A stretch of DNA of 64,000 bases from contig NC_061510.1 in assembly GCF_022539505.1 (NCBI RefSeq), forward strand, positions 270,081,687 to 270,145,686, in the 5' to 3' direction. Source of the stretch: Lolium rigidum. Lineage: Eukaryota; Streptophyta; Magnoliopsida; Poales; Poaceae. This document shows, one piece after another, positions 33,840 through 46,378 of this stretch (the stretch's first letter is position 1; each line of letters begins with the position of its first letter). The translations under genes were made by a program, and so were the position numbers. Under the pieces are notes generated by a model that worked only from the letters and a program-made list of their open reading frames with translations, was not told the origin of the DNA and did no database searches.

Positions 33840-36705
33840 TCTCTACTATTAAGAGCAAACTGGTGAATGCCTGGTGTCACATTTTCAGGATGGACAGTAA
33901 TACCCTCCACGTCTCCTACCAAGATGATTTATCTCAACGCAATCTTGAAAAAAAAACCTGCAAAAATGCCACCGTAACTCCTAATCTGGTGGCGCTGCAA
34001 CAGAATGTCTCTACACAAAAACAGAATATACGATTAATGAGGAGATCCGTATCCGAGATAACAACTGCTTAATCTTCTCCACAGATTCACAATCAGCCGC
34101 AACAGCCTCCACATGTACCACAGGCGACCAGCCTCCACATGTAGAGACCCACATGTACCACAGGCGACGCTGCCATTATCTCTCCGACCTCCCGCCGTTC
34201 CGTCGGCTCAAGCATCCACATTAACTCTGCCTCTGTCGCTGCATCCGTCACCACCACCGTCTTCAGCACACCACCACTATCGGCAAGAAGCTAGCAGACC
34301 CACATGGAGTGGAATTTGGGAGCACCCATCAACATTATCTCGCAATACATTTCTGAGCTCACGTGCAGCATGCGGAATCCCAGGTAGGCCCTCACCATCA
34401 CGATCATGTTTCAGGTTTATCTCTCCCTTGTACGGAGGTTCTCAACAAGGTGACCTACTGCAGTAGTGTTATCCTACCTGGCGGCGCGTACGATCGGGAG
34501 CACGCTGAGGCGGCGCTCTACTTGTGGTGCGGCAGGGACGGCGAGACGCATGCCGTTTGCATCGAGGAGGCCGTGGTCGCTCTACTCGTCATGGCGCGGT
34601 GGACACGACGAGACGCGGGCCGTGTTCGTCAATGAGGCCTCCTGGGTCGACTGACTAAAGTACATGCTCCATGTCAGGCGAACCTTCAGCAGCAAGTACA
34701 ATTTTCTAGGCCAACACTAGACGACCACATCACCCAAGCAAACCGGACTTGTTTGGTCGACTACATGTCTGCATCTGGTACAATTCTCATTCCGCTCCAG
34801 CTACTTTCTTCTACCTGCTATGATTTAGCTGGAGTACTACTACTATGCACACCACAATTGATTTGAGTTCATCTGCACATTGTAGATGTATACATGTAGG
34901 ATGGTTGAGAGATTTGACATGGTTGCGCTAGAGCTTTTGATGTTCAAGCTGTCTCAGGGTAGGGTCTAGATCTCCAAGGCCAATATTGTGGGTCACCAAA
35001 CATCTTCATTCTTCACGGAATTTTCAAGGAAAGATTCCAGGAGAGTGAGCACAAGTCCACAACAAGGCAATCGGAGGTAATCCAATCTAAATCCACATGC
35101 CTCATGCTCAACCGATCGACTGACAAAGTGCCACTCCTATGTACATGTTCGGTTAAGCTGATCTCATCAATACCAGTGCATGACTCGGATGCAACGCGAC
35201 TCCTACAGGCATATGGTCTTTAGACGAGAGATTAAGCTGGGCAGCCGACATGTATCATATTATCATATAGTAGCGGGTAACTTTTCTTGCTCTTTTATCA
35301 TCTTCCATGTGAGATTTATTTCGTTTTTGTTTTCTGGACTTCTCAGTTTGTAGCCTCTTTATTAGGCCCATGCTGATCGGAAAATTTTCAAGTCTATATT
35401 AATTATTGATCTCTTCACAAGCATTTAGCACAACTAAACTATAATGGTTTGTCATGTTTTTGTAGGTCGTATGCAGGTTCCTTGCAAGTTGTTAAGCATA
35501 TTGCCGGTCGTCAAGGTTAGAGTAGAGTGGTCAGATAATGCCATGTCAGGAAGTTTGTGCACTTAAATATATAACTACTCCGGGAGTAGCATTGATCGAG
35601 AGATTCATCAATGTAAGCCACTTACAACGAACACCAGAGTATTTCAAATTTTCTTTAGTTAAATTATATTAGTGTATTTTTGGGGAAATTAAAATGTGCA
35701 CAAATTGATATATGAAGTTCTTAGCTGGACTGATTTATTTTTAGCAACGCTACTATGAGTTTGTTACCTCCATGTTTTTTGCTTAAAATGTGGATATTAT
35801 ATGCACTGTTGGCTTACCCAAATATATTTTAATTACAATTAATATGTCAATATTATGTGCACTGTCGACATACACAAATATTTTGGAAGAAAAATTACAA
35901 GAAAAACACAATGGTGCCACGTTTTATTCATGTGAAGTATACTTTGTGACATTTTGACAAGTATGTGTTGATTGTCTATGTGTGAATTATTTCATAACAA
36001 CCATAGAAATTTAGCTAACAAACAATTAAAGTTTAGTTAGATAAGCTGTCTCTTGAATCTAAGAAGTCAAACTTCTGAGGTATGTATATTTTTGCAAGTA
36101 ATCTCCGGCAATGTGAAGGTTTACTTGGTAAAAATATTTTTAAATATAAATAATTATTCTGAAATATTTTCAATACCATATTATACAAGATTTAACTCGG
36201 AGCTTGCAGTTGTCATTGTAGTGGTGTCATGGTGGTGGTACGTCCTCTTTCAAAGAAAATACTACTCTTAGGCATGTATTTTTGTTTACTGTGCCTTTGA
36301 CACATTAGTAAATATAGTGTTGTGTGTTTATGTGTGTGTGTGTTAATCAAGCAGAAAGCATGTATTTATTTGTATTTTTGGCCAATGTGTTTTTAGTGGG
36401 TCCAAATTGTGTGGAGCTAATGCGACACGAACAATTGTTTATTTTTCTCTCATCTGATAGATGTGGAATCCTTCTTAGAGGCGGAGTGAACCCTTCTAAA
36501 ATAAAAGTAGAAGAATACGTCGTAATTTTGTTTTATTTGCTTTGTAAAAGTAGAGGGCCCTTGAGGTGCTTCCTATTTTCATTTGTTTTGAATTTTAGCA
36601 AAATATAATTCAATAAAAGTAGGATCTAATTTTTTTAGAATATTATGGAACTATTTTTTCACACGAATTTGAAAAGGCCGTGGCGAAGCACGGGCATCCA
36701 ACTAG
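33840..36705 (+). mobile_element. Candidate Helitron, 2.87 kb
   Basis: The left end TCTCTACTATTAAG (33840) matches the TC start common in grass Helitrons. The right end has the hairpin CCGTG/CACGG (36678-36692) a few bases before CTAG and a host T (36706), as required for the CTRR terminus. The expected host A before TC is T here, which weakens the call. No Rep/helicase ORF is present, so it would be non-autonomous. A GC-rich exon-like block at 34100-34660 could be captured host sequence; its translations are not recognised. Confidence 0.5.
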
Positions 36706-38120
36706 TACCATTGAGTATCTTAACTTTTATTTATCTGTGCTTTCTTAATCTACGTGTCATACGAGTCATGTAGGAGATTAATGGAAAAGAGGTGATATCA
36801 ACATCACTAACACAGGGCTACTAAACACACGTGAGTTGCATCTCCACAGCTTTGCAGCGAAAGAAACAAAATGACACCTAATGAAGCCACTTAAGCAACA
36901 GAACTGCAGAAGGGTAATTTTGAAAGAAACGAAATAGACAGGAGTAAACAGTTATTGCGCGAAACGCAAAAAAAAAAAACGCTTCGTTCCGTCCCATCCC
37001 CCGCGGGCGGCATCGGGGTGGCGGCAGCATCCTCGCTCCCATCCTCCCACTCCCCTCATCTCCCCTCCGCCGCTGTCGGCGCAGGCCACCGGGCAAATCC
37101 CGCGCGGTGCCAGCGGTGGTGGCCTTCCCTTACCCCTGCGCTAGGCAGGGAGACGCGGGGTTTCTTCTCAGCTGGCGGCAGTGCACCCTGGTGGTCAAGG
37201 CTCTAGTGGCGGCACGAACCGCAGGTGCTGCAGCTCCGGGTGGCCCGGTGGCGGCGGGGGACACAGAGGCCAGCGGTGGCGCCCTCTTGGCCCAGATTTG
37301 GGACCTTCGGGCCCCATATGGGCTTGGGCGGGCCAGGTTGGGGCCCTTGGGTCTGCTTTCAGCGGTCGTTGGGCTGCTCGTGCTGAGGGCAATTAGGACG
37401 GCGGCACGCGGAGTGCAGCGTGGCCATGTGAGCTTCACGAGCCCGTCGGGCTCGATCGGGCCAGAGGGGCCTGGTCTGCTCCTGTAGCTGCGTCCGGTCT
37501 GTCACCGCAGGTGGCGGTGGAGGTTGTGCCCTCCCACATGGCTACTGTCCAGATTCTCCTCGGCTCGGGATGCCTTCTCTCGGTTTCGCCGATCGTCATA
37601 TTTGGGCCACGGTGAGACGGCAGTGGTGATTGCAAGACCGTGGTGGCGCGAGGTGGGTGGCGAGGTTGGCGGAGCGCGATGGAGTGTCCGGGGTTGTGGT
37701 TCTTGGGGATGGGAGAAATCCTTGTCGGATGGCCGACACCGACGCGGTGACGCTCGCAGGCGCCGCCATTCCTTCTTGAGGTGCTTCGGGATTCCCCCTC
37801 TCCACAACCCTCCCGCATATCGGGGGAAACCCTAGGATCTGTCCGGGCAGTAACGTCGTCATCATCGCATCCCTTCTTGAAGGTGCTGCTTTGGTATGCG
37901 GCGCTTCGGAGGGCTAAGAACGTGGTGGGAATTCTCCGGAGGGCGCAACGGTTGCGATCATCACTGTTTTCGTCGATCCGACTTTGTCAACTTTGCTTTT
38001 TTTTCTTCTTCTGTTTCTTTTGAGCTTTGATGTGTTGTTTGCTCCAGCGGTAGTCTCTCCTGTATAGATTGGTTGCTATATTAATATAGCAAGGTGAAAG
38101 CCTATTTCGAGAATTATTGC
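36706..38120. other. GC-rich block, possible non-LTR element remnant
   Basis: A GC-rich stretch at 36970-37980 has many overlapping frames rich in Gly, Ala, Arg and Pro. It ends in T-rich DNA followed by 'gctatattaatatagcaaggtgaaagcc' type sequence (about 38072-38102), which resembles 3' tails of grass LINE-like repeats. No endonuclease or reverse transcriptase motif was found, so the class is uncertain. Confidence 0.3.
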
Positions 38121-38579
38121 GCAGGCCGCCATAAGCAGCCGAGCTGTGGACGAGGCAAATCGGCAAAACGTAGTATGTAGTCCCAGATTGCATATGCATG
38201 TTGCATGTTGCATGCTGGTGTACGATATTTCTAGCGCCGCCGGCACATGCACCTCAGCCACAGGTTTTAATCATGCCCGGCCTCAATGGTCCGGCGATGC
38301 GAGCGGGCTGAAAGGAAACGAAAGTGCCGTTGCGATCCATCCACATAAGCACGCATGGCCTGCGTCCCGGAACTGTCACCATTGATTGGTTGCCAGTTAA
38401 AATTGATGTTTATTTATTTTCGTGTAAGGTAAAACAAGGTCAGCGCTTCTGAAAATATATTCGAGAGATTTCCCATTCGCGGGCAAAGGAAGTACATACG
38501 TGCTCGCTCCGTTCCCTTTGTACTAAATTAGAGCCAATTAAAATAAACGGAGGGAGTCCTAGCTTTTTTTCCCTCTCAT
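38121..38579. other. Unassigned; possible Stowaway remnant near 38503-38557
   Basis: No gene. A short stretch reads GCTCGCTCCGTTCCCTTTG ... AAACGGAGGGAG, with inverted ends like the CTCCCTCCGT of Stowaway MITEs but only about 55 bp apart, so at most a deleted MITE. Confidence 0.35.
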
Positions 38580-39640
38580 TTGCTTCATTTCGCTTTCACC
38601 TTCAATTCAATCATAAAGGAATTTCTTTGGCTGCACTAGACATGTGTTTCTCACACCAGTTCAAGCATTTCTTTCGCGGTCTTTCTTTATTTGCTTGGAG
38701 CTTGTCATGTTTCATCCTTCCTTCCGGGATTGGAAGGCCAAGGTATTTGTCATCAAAACTAGCGGAATCGACATTCAGTATAGAGGCCACCTTCTTTCCA
38801 TCTTCTTTAGTACAAAACTAACCCAACATGAGGTGTCTAGTGCTGGATTCATAGGCACGCAACTCCCCATTGATTTTCTTGGGTCTTCTCTTCATTTTCT
38901 CTTGAAAAAAGAGGCTATCTTCTGCAAACAACAAGTGAGAGATTCCATGGCTTTTTCTGCAGATTTGAAGGGCTCGAATATTATTCAAGTTTATTTATTA
39001 TTGGAGTAAGGACGAGAGACCTTCTGTGACAAATAAAAATAGGTAAGGTGACAAGGGGCCGCCTTGGCGAAACCCTATAGATGGACTGAACTTCTTCAAA
39101 ATTTTCCCGTTTAACTTCACAGAGAAGGATAGTGTTTTACACATGTCATGATATAGGTGATCCATTTATGTGCAAATCCAATTTATAAGCATAGAACTTC
39201 CCGACATTATTAGAGCCCTTTTGAAGTGCATGAATACACTCAAAGGCTATAATCACATTATATGTGATCGAACGTCGGACGAAAGCACTTTGTGTCTTTG
39301 AGATAATGTCCTCCAACATCGGCCTCATGCGATTAATAAGACATTTCTCCACCACCTTGTAAATAACATTGCAGAGGCTTATAAGCCTGGAATCTTTCAG
39401 AGACATGTTTTATTTAATAATTTAGGTATTAGAACAATAGCAGTGTTATTGTTCCCATCTGGCATAACACCAAAATTTTCAGACAGCCAAAATGATTTAT
39501 TTAAAAGTGCCCCAATCCCACTGGAAAAAAAAAACATACAGGGAAGCCATCAGCCCTGGAACAAAGCAAAGCTCATCTCCTCGTCTGTGAAGTCAGCACA
39601 TAGTGTCTCACTTTCAATGTTGGAAATTCAACTCCGAGAA
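38580..39640 (-). pseudogene. LINE reverse-transcriptase fragment, decayed
   Basis: Read on the - strand from about 39640, the segments match the order of a plant L1-type reverse transcriptase. They are DGNNNTAIVLIPK (near 39440), RLISLCNVIYKVVEKCL and QSAFVRRSITYNVIIAFECI (39146-39406), GFRQGGPLSPYLFLF (near 39040), LLFAEDSLFF (38910-38935) and DDKYLGLP (near 38755). Several frameshifts and stops separate them. The catalytic FADD is FAED here (38917-38928). ORF1, endonuclease and the poly-A end are absent. A dead, 5'-truncated remnant. Confidence 0.8.
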
Positions 39641-41515
39641 CAGTAACAGTATTCTCGTAAACAGATGAGAGGGTGGTGAACTGGGAATTTTGTTGGCTAT
39701 CTTGCGGTATGAAACGAACTTAACACGCATGCCCACATAACCAACATGCTTAATTTCGTTAGTGGAAACCTTGGTCCCGGAAGCAACTCACAAGCACCGA
39801 CCTTGGCGACACGTACAATACGTACAGTCCAACGCCAGTATGGTCCATGATATGATATGATGGCGGTGGTGCCACCACATGGGCGCAACAAAACTACACA
39901 AGTAAACCGAGACGACTCTCGCGCCTTTCCGCCGTCCTCCCAGCCGATTTTGCCCGTTCGCGAGAAGAACACGCAGCACTTGTACACCCCCATTCCCCAA
40001 AGGTGCATGTGCCCATTTTCCTCTTTCTTCAGGAGGAACCAAAAGAATACTTGTACAGTTGTTGCCCCCGCCCCCTACCAAATTGGTCAAGGACAGGTAC
40101 GATACAGTTGGGTGTGTGAAGAGTGCGGCCAAATAACGAATGCAAGTCATTCGGAATGCTGGATCACGACAGCATGGCCATAAGCACCGCAACGGAATGG
40201 GCGCTACTGTATTTTATTTTATCCCCCATGGGGCAGCTAATACTACGTACTTACGAATGTGATATTGTTTAGAAACAATCGAAACAGATTCCTAAACCAT
40301 TCCCAATATAATGACTGCCCTCATGGGAACTATCTAGTGATGACACGTTTCGCACGGTATCGTTTCTCAGAGTTCAAATTGATAGGATCCTTGTAAGAAA
40401 TTCTAAAGAACGTTTTGAGTGTACACATGACGTGTACTCATAATCCTAGAATTTCATAACCTATTTTCAAATACACGTCGAGAAACAACAAATAAAAATT
40501 TGATATGTGAATAGTGTCATTTGTTCTTTTGTCTTTTATGACTCTATTCTTGTTAGATTTATCTTTTTTGTTTCTCCCTATGTATTTCAAATTAGGCTCC
40601 AACAATTTTAGGGATTGTGAACGTACATCTTGTGAGCATTCACAAAAAAATTAGATAATTGCAAATTTGAATTTTGAGAAAATATCATGTAGAAGGTGGC
40701 ATATATACCTTACCCTGACGCAATTAGGCCAGGCACCAAGAAACACTCACCATGTGCCCATCTACATTCCCGTCGACCGAAACACATCCCCTATAATGAA
40801 TAAAATAGGGGGTAGACCAATTACTGGTCGACCAAGAATTAGCTTCTTTTTCGGTTAGTTGTAATCCCCTTGTAACACCCAACAATAAAAAATAAGAGTC
40901 AAATAGATAGTGACATTGTTTTTCCTTTGCTTTAATACGCTTGCAACTGGACAGAGAAGTCAGTTGCAATCCAAATTTATCGTTTAGCACCATTTTAGTT
41001 TTACGGGACAAAAAAAACCACTGCATTTTTCAATGTTTTTGGCAAAAAAAAAAAGAAACACCAAACGGAAAGTGATTGCGAATTGAGCGGAAAAATGAAA
41101 GGGGACCCACATGTATTGCTGACGTTGCATTATTGATGAGACCCCATATTAAATAAAGTCAAAATATGTAATAAAAATATATAAAACCTGCCCTATCCCC
41201 TACCCACTCTTGACCCCGTCGTGTCGGGGAACGATGAATAAAAAACAAAAAAATGTTCTATTTGGACAACTAAGATCTATTCTATGAAGTTGAGATGATG
41301 GGAATCCATTACGATAACTCAGCGAATTATGTGCGGAAGGGTCCGATGAAGATTTTGATCCGGCGATCACCACACGTAGTTGTATGCCTCCCCAGTCGCG
41401 ATTATACCTCCTCCTAGCTCAAAGAACAGAACTTTTGATTCCTTCATCGGTATCCATGCATGTAGGGCTACAATCCACGAGACCATCGTTGTCCAGCGCG
41501 CAACACTTGGAGCAA
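39641..41515. other. Unassigned intergenic sequence
   Basis: No recognisable gene or element ends. Open frames at 39697-40192 lie on both strands over the same bases and are not recognised. 40200-41230 is AT-rich with homopolymer A runs. Confidence 0.4.
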
Positions 41516-42345
41516 AGGCAGGGCCGTCTCTAGGAACTGGGGGCCCCGGTGCGAAATTATAAAATGGGGCACTATGCATTTCAAAATTTTATAACTAATA
41601 AAAATACTTTAACTTAGTTATATGAATTTAGTATGTGTAATTTCATATAATATTTATAAATATGTAAAATATTAGTGCAAAAATAGTAAATGTCACACTA
41701 AATAATTATCAAACCTCATATTACACGAAAAAAGTATCACCCATCTGGTATTTCTTGAAATGTTATTCCTCTTCAAGATGCGAACGACGAACATGATACA
41801 ATGAAACCGGCGGAAGCAACAATGCCTACCAGTAAATCGAGCAACAGGGCATGGTGTCGTTGCACGGGGCCCTTTTTTTATCATCCAGGTTCTCCGGCTG
41901 TCCAGAATTAGTGGGTTGATCTGGAGTGTTGGATGGCAGATCCAACAGTTCAGAACGCAAAATTACTAAGAATATCAAATCGTAATTCATAACAATTGTA
42001 TTTTTCGGGTATAATTGTATTGACATGAACGATCCCCTGATTTTCTTTTCGAATATAATTTTATTGACATGACGTATCGCCTGATTTTCTTCTCTTTGAG
42101 CGGAGACGGATGCCTGCCTGGTAGAACGGTACGAGTGTACGACCATAGACACGTGATAAAGCTGGGCAGGAAGCAAAGTCCATAGAGAAGCAGCTGGCTA
42201 CCATGCTTTGGGAGCAGCTTGAATACAGAAGCGATCAGGAAAAAGAAGACACACTGCAACTTGGTCTAGCTAATATCGGGGGCCCTAAATATTTGGCTAC
42301 CCTGTGCGGGAGCACAGCTCATCCGCCCCCATCAAAGGCACTGGG
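41516..42345. mobile_element. Possible hAT-type element remnant
   Basis: At 41519 GCAGGGCCGTCTCTAGG followed by GGGGGCCCCGGTGCG resembles the CAGGGCCG(G)C termini of grass hAT elements. Near 42275-42340 GGGGGCCCTAAATATTTGG and CCTGTGCGGGAGCACAG resemble the inner part of the opposite end. No clear 8-bp duplication or transposase was found. Confidence 0.35.
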
Positions 42346-42409
42346 CAAAGGTACCTTATTCTTATGTGGATTAGACACTGCTAAGGAAACAATTTCATTG
42401 TAGCTAGTA

Positions 42410-43525
42410 GTGGCTTAAATTACTAGTAAGTCACTACTGTAGTATATAGCAGTAGCACGCCACTAAAACATGCGCCATTGCTAATACTTTACTAATGGCG
42501 TACTAGGATTAGAGATGTGCCACTGCTATTATTGAACATTGTGGATCCCCATCTCTGATATACCAGTGGCGCAACACACCTAGGTGCGCCACTGCTATGT
42601 AGACATACCGGTGACATCCGGTGCGTTTGTCCAGGGGAGTGGGGATTTTTGGCACCAATAAGAAATGGTGCACCATGTGTGCTAAGTGGTGCCCCCTCCC
42701 CACCCATCTTCTTTTTGGTTTTGAATAAAACAAAAGGAAATGATACAAGTTTTAAAAAATAAAATCCCTCGAGAGGACCACGTGTTATGTCATCTAAATT
42801 TTAGGAAAATTAACAAAAAAAAATTATACAAAATGGTGCCATCTTGCGATAAATAGGCTCTGGATTTTGCATACGACCTTCGATGAAAGAAATATTCATA
42901 TGAAAATATATCTACGGAAAAAGTTACATTCTATTACAACATAGGTTTTGAAAATAGGAGTTTTTGGAGGTTTTAGATTTTGATGAAAAATTAGAAAAAA
43001 TAACAGTGGCATACCATGTCTTGGTACACGACTACTACCTACCCCCACTCTTCTTATCCTCCTCCCTCCACACATTGCTATTTTCCACCTCTTTTCCTCC
43101 TCTTCATCCTCTTCTCATCCTCCATTCTCTCCTCCTCCTTGTCTTCTCCATACTCTCCTCCTCATCTCCTCCTTCCTCTTCGGCCAACTCTCTTCCACCC
43201 ACTCTGGTGCCCCTCCCTCCTCTCATGTGGTCCTCTCCTCTCCCCAATCCTCCATCCCCTCCTCTCCTCTCTGGCCTAGTATCATCCAAACTCTCCCACT
43301 ATCCATCTAATTTAGAGGACAAAAGTGAGCAAAAACTTGTTCTAGATGAACATGACAAATAATTCAGAAAACAAAAACAAGCAAAAAAATCGCAAAAAAT
43401 GGTGCTAGATCCAGATCGAGATCCAGAATTCAAAAATAGCAGTGGCGCACTAGTTCTAGTACTAGTGACACACCTAGAGGGGAGTAGCACTGGCTCACAA
43501 CCTGGTGCACCACCTTAGCAGTGGT
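42410..43525. mobile_element. CACTA-like subterminal repeat region, boundaries unclear
   Basis: Repeated AGTGGCGCA / TGCGCCACTG phrases occur at both ends of this stretch (42460-42600 and 43435-43520), as in subterminal regions of CACTA elements. The centre is AT-rich, then has a CT-rich tract (43030-43280). The translations of the CT-rich tract are Ser/Pro/Leu low-complexity and not evidence of a gene. Confidence 0.4.
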
Positions 43526-46037
43526 CACTACAAGAAAAGTTGCCATGGCCGACGAAGTTGAAATCGCGCCGTGGTTGCTGGTGTACCATGGCCGACGATT
43601 TTTGGTCCCTCCGTGGTGCATGTCAAAACTTTTTTTTCTCGTTTTTGAGGCCACCTAGCCCGACGAAAGCGGCCAAAACGTCGCGTATGGTGGCCCGGGA
43701 CGTGGTGCATCTCGAAATCTCGGGTTCGCCGGCCGAGTCAACGCAAATCCGCACCGCCGAGGGATGTAGGGCCCAGATGGCAGCCTCTCTGGCATTGTTT
43801 TTTTTCTAGATCGCGCCATCTCGTTCAACGTTCTCCGATCGAGCCGTTTACGATGCAGGATCATGGGTCCCGCATGTCATCCTCTATGAACCAAAATTCT
43901 TTCTATTCTTGGATTTTTTTGACCCCCGATTTCCGGCTACTTCCTTTTTCTTTTGATCCCTTGCCGCCTTGGAAACGTTGAGACCGCTGTCTGCTAAATG
44001 GGACCCGCATGTCATCCTCTATGTGCAATCAACTTTCTTTTCTTGGAGTTTTTTTTGGCACCTCAAATTTGGTCACTTGCCTTTTTCTTTCGATCCCCTG
44101 CCGCCTCTCAAACGGTGATACCGCTGCTGCTAACTCGGGACCCGCATGTCATCCTCTATGTACTATAAAACTTTCTTTTCCTGGATTATTTTTGGCACCT
44201 CATATTTGGTCACTTGCCTTTTTCTTTCGATCCCCTGCCGCCTCTCAAACGGTGATACCGCTCGCTGCTAAATGGGACCCGCATGTCATCCTCTATGTAC
44301 TATAAAACTTTCTTTTCTTGGATTTTTTTGGCACCTCATGTTTGGTCACTTGACTTTTTCTTTCGATCCCTCGCTCGCCTCTCAAACGGTGATACCGCTA
44401 CTGCTAAATGGGACCCGCATGTCATCCTCTATGTACTATAAAACTTTATTTTCTTGGATTTTTTTGGCACCTCATATTTGGTCACTTGACTTTTTCTTTC
44501 GATCCCCGCTGCCTCTCAAACGGTGATACCGCTGCTCGCTAAATGGGACCCGCATGTCATCCTCTATGTACTATAAAACTTTCTTTTCTTGAATTATTTT
44601 TGGCTCCTCATATTTTTTCACTTGCCTTTTTCTTTCGATCCCCTGCCGCCTCTCAAACGGTGATACCGCTGCTGCTAAATGGGACCCGCATGTCATCCTC
44701 TATGTACTATAAAACTTTCTTTTCTTGAATTATTTTTGGCTCCCGATATTTTTTCACTTGCCTTTTTCTTTCGATCTCATGCCACGTTTGAAACGTTGAG
44801 GAACCTGCAGGCTCATGGGACCCGCATGTCATCCTCTATGTACTATAAAAGTTCATTTTCTTGGTTTTTTTCACCCTCTGATTTTTGGCAATTTCTTTTT
44901 TCTTTTGATCCCCTGCCGCCTCTCAAACGGTGATACCGCTGCTGCTAAATGGGACCCGCATGTCATCCTATATGTACTATAAAACTTTATTTTCTTGAAT
45001 TATTTTTGGCTCCTAATATTTGGTCACTTGCCTTTTTCTTTCGATCTCATGCCACGTTTGAAACGTTGAGGAACCTACTGGCTCATGGGACCCGCATGTC
45101 ATCCTCTATGAGCAATCAACTTTCTTTTGTTGGAGTTTTTTTTGGCACCTCATATTTGGGCACTTGCCTTTTTCTTTCGATCTCATGCCACGTTTGAAAC
45201 GTTGAGGAACCCGCTGGCTCATGGGACCCGCATGTCATCCTCTATGTGCTATAAAAGTTTCCTTTGTTGGATTTTTTTCACCCTCCGATTTTTGGCTTGC
45301 CTTTTTCTTTTGATCCCCTGCCCCTTTGAAACGTTGAGTAAGCTGTTGGCTCAAGGGACCCGCATGTCATCCTATATGTCCATCAACTTTCTTTTCTTGG
45401 ATTTTTTTTCACCCCCTAATTACTAGCTACTTTCTTTTTCTTTTGATCTCAAGCCGCATTACAAACATTGAGACCGCTGTTGCAAAATGGGACCCACATG
45501 TCATCCTCTATGTACAATAAAGTTTCTTTTCTTGGATTATCTTTTGCTCCTGATATTTTGTCACTTGCCTTTTTCTTTCGATCTCATGCCGCCTTTGAAA
45601 CGTTGAGTAAGCTGCTGGCTCATGGGTCCCGCATGTCCTCCTCTACGAACAATAAAAGTTTCCTTTCTTGGAGTTATTTTTGACCCCTAATTTCTGGCTA
45701 TTTGCCTTTTTCTTTGGATCTCCTGCCCCTTTGAAACGATGAGGACGCTGTTGGCAGGTCGGTCCCACGAGTCATCCTCTATGAACAATAAAAGTTTCCT
45801 TTGATGGATTTTTTTTGAACCCCTAATTAATTTCTGGATATTTCCTTTTTTTTCTTTGATCCCCTGCCGCCTTGGAATCGTTGAGGATGCTGCTGCCTCA
45901 TGGGTCCCGCATGTCATCCTCTCAGAACGGTAAATGTTTCTTTTCTTGGATATTGTTTACCAAATGATTTTTGGCTTATTTTTTCTTTCGATATCCTCGC
46001 CGCCTTTAAAACGTTGAGGACGCTGCTGCTCACGGGT
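43526..46037 (+). repeat. CACTA-type terminus followed by a ~136-bp tandem array (about 16 copies)
   Basis: CACTACAAGAAAAGTTGCC at 43526 has the form of a CACTA terminus. From about 43860 to the gap a unit of about 136 bp repeats some 16 times. Each has the phrase GGGACCCGCATGTCATCC, a T-rich stretch around 'tttcttttcttggatt', 'cttgcctttttctttcgatc' and 'gcctctcaaacggtgatacc'. Units start near 43997, 44128, 44270, 44407, 44543, 44679, 44815, 44949, 45085 and 45221; central copies are nearly identical and outer copies more diverged. The frames open through several units are an effect of the near-multiple-of-three period. The far terminus is lost in the gap. Confidence 0.75.
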
Positions 46038-46137
46038 NNNNNNNNNNNNNNNNNNNNNNNNNNNNNNNNNNNNNNNNNNNNNNNNNNNNNNNNNNNNNNN
46101 NNNNNNNNNNNNNNNNNNNNNNNNNNNNNNNNNNNNN
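46038..46137. other. Assembly gap, 100 N
   Basis: Exactly 100 undetermined bases at the end of the tandem array, where collapse or breakage of an assembly is expected. Confidence 0.98.
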
Positions 46138-46362
46138 CGCCGTCTCCCGCGTCTCCTCGTCAGAATCCTCGTCCTCCACTAGGCAGAAGAACCTGGACCC
46201 GACGGCTGGCCGCGCCGGCGAAAGAGGAGCCGATGCACCGGCGGCATGCGCAGGGTTCGACCGGGCCGCCCCATCGCTTATCGCCCCATCCATCTCCGCC
46301 GCCACCACTACGTCGTCAATGACGCCACACAAATTTTCTTCCTCGGTGTAAACTAGCTGCAT
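46138..46362 (-). pseudogene. Partial ORF of unknown function, truncated by gap
   Basis: A - strand frame opens at 46362 (MQLVYTEEENLCGVIDD) and runs into the gap. It contains SRFFCLVEDEDSDEE, an acidic patch after an Arg-Phe-Phe motif like that at the start of some grass LINE ORF1 proteins. The frame is too short for a confident call. Confidence 0.35.
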
Positions 46363-46378
46363 GCATGTTCTAAACTAA

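Noticed and set aside
43016..43362. Serine/proline-rich ORFs
   Set aside because: They come from a CT-rich simple tract. Low complexity with no start context or homology.
44009..45683. Series of ORFs with repeated MGPACHPLCTIKLSFL
   Set aside because: The translation of the 136-bp tandem array. The repeat, not coding constraint, explains the similarity.
43860..46037. CRISPR array
   Set aside because: The whole 136-bp unit repeats with no unique spacers, in a plant genome.
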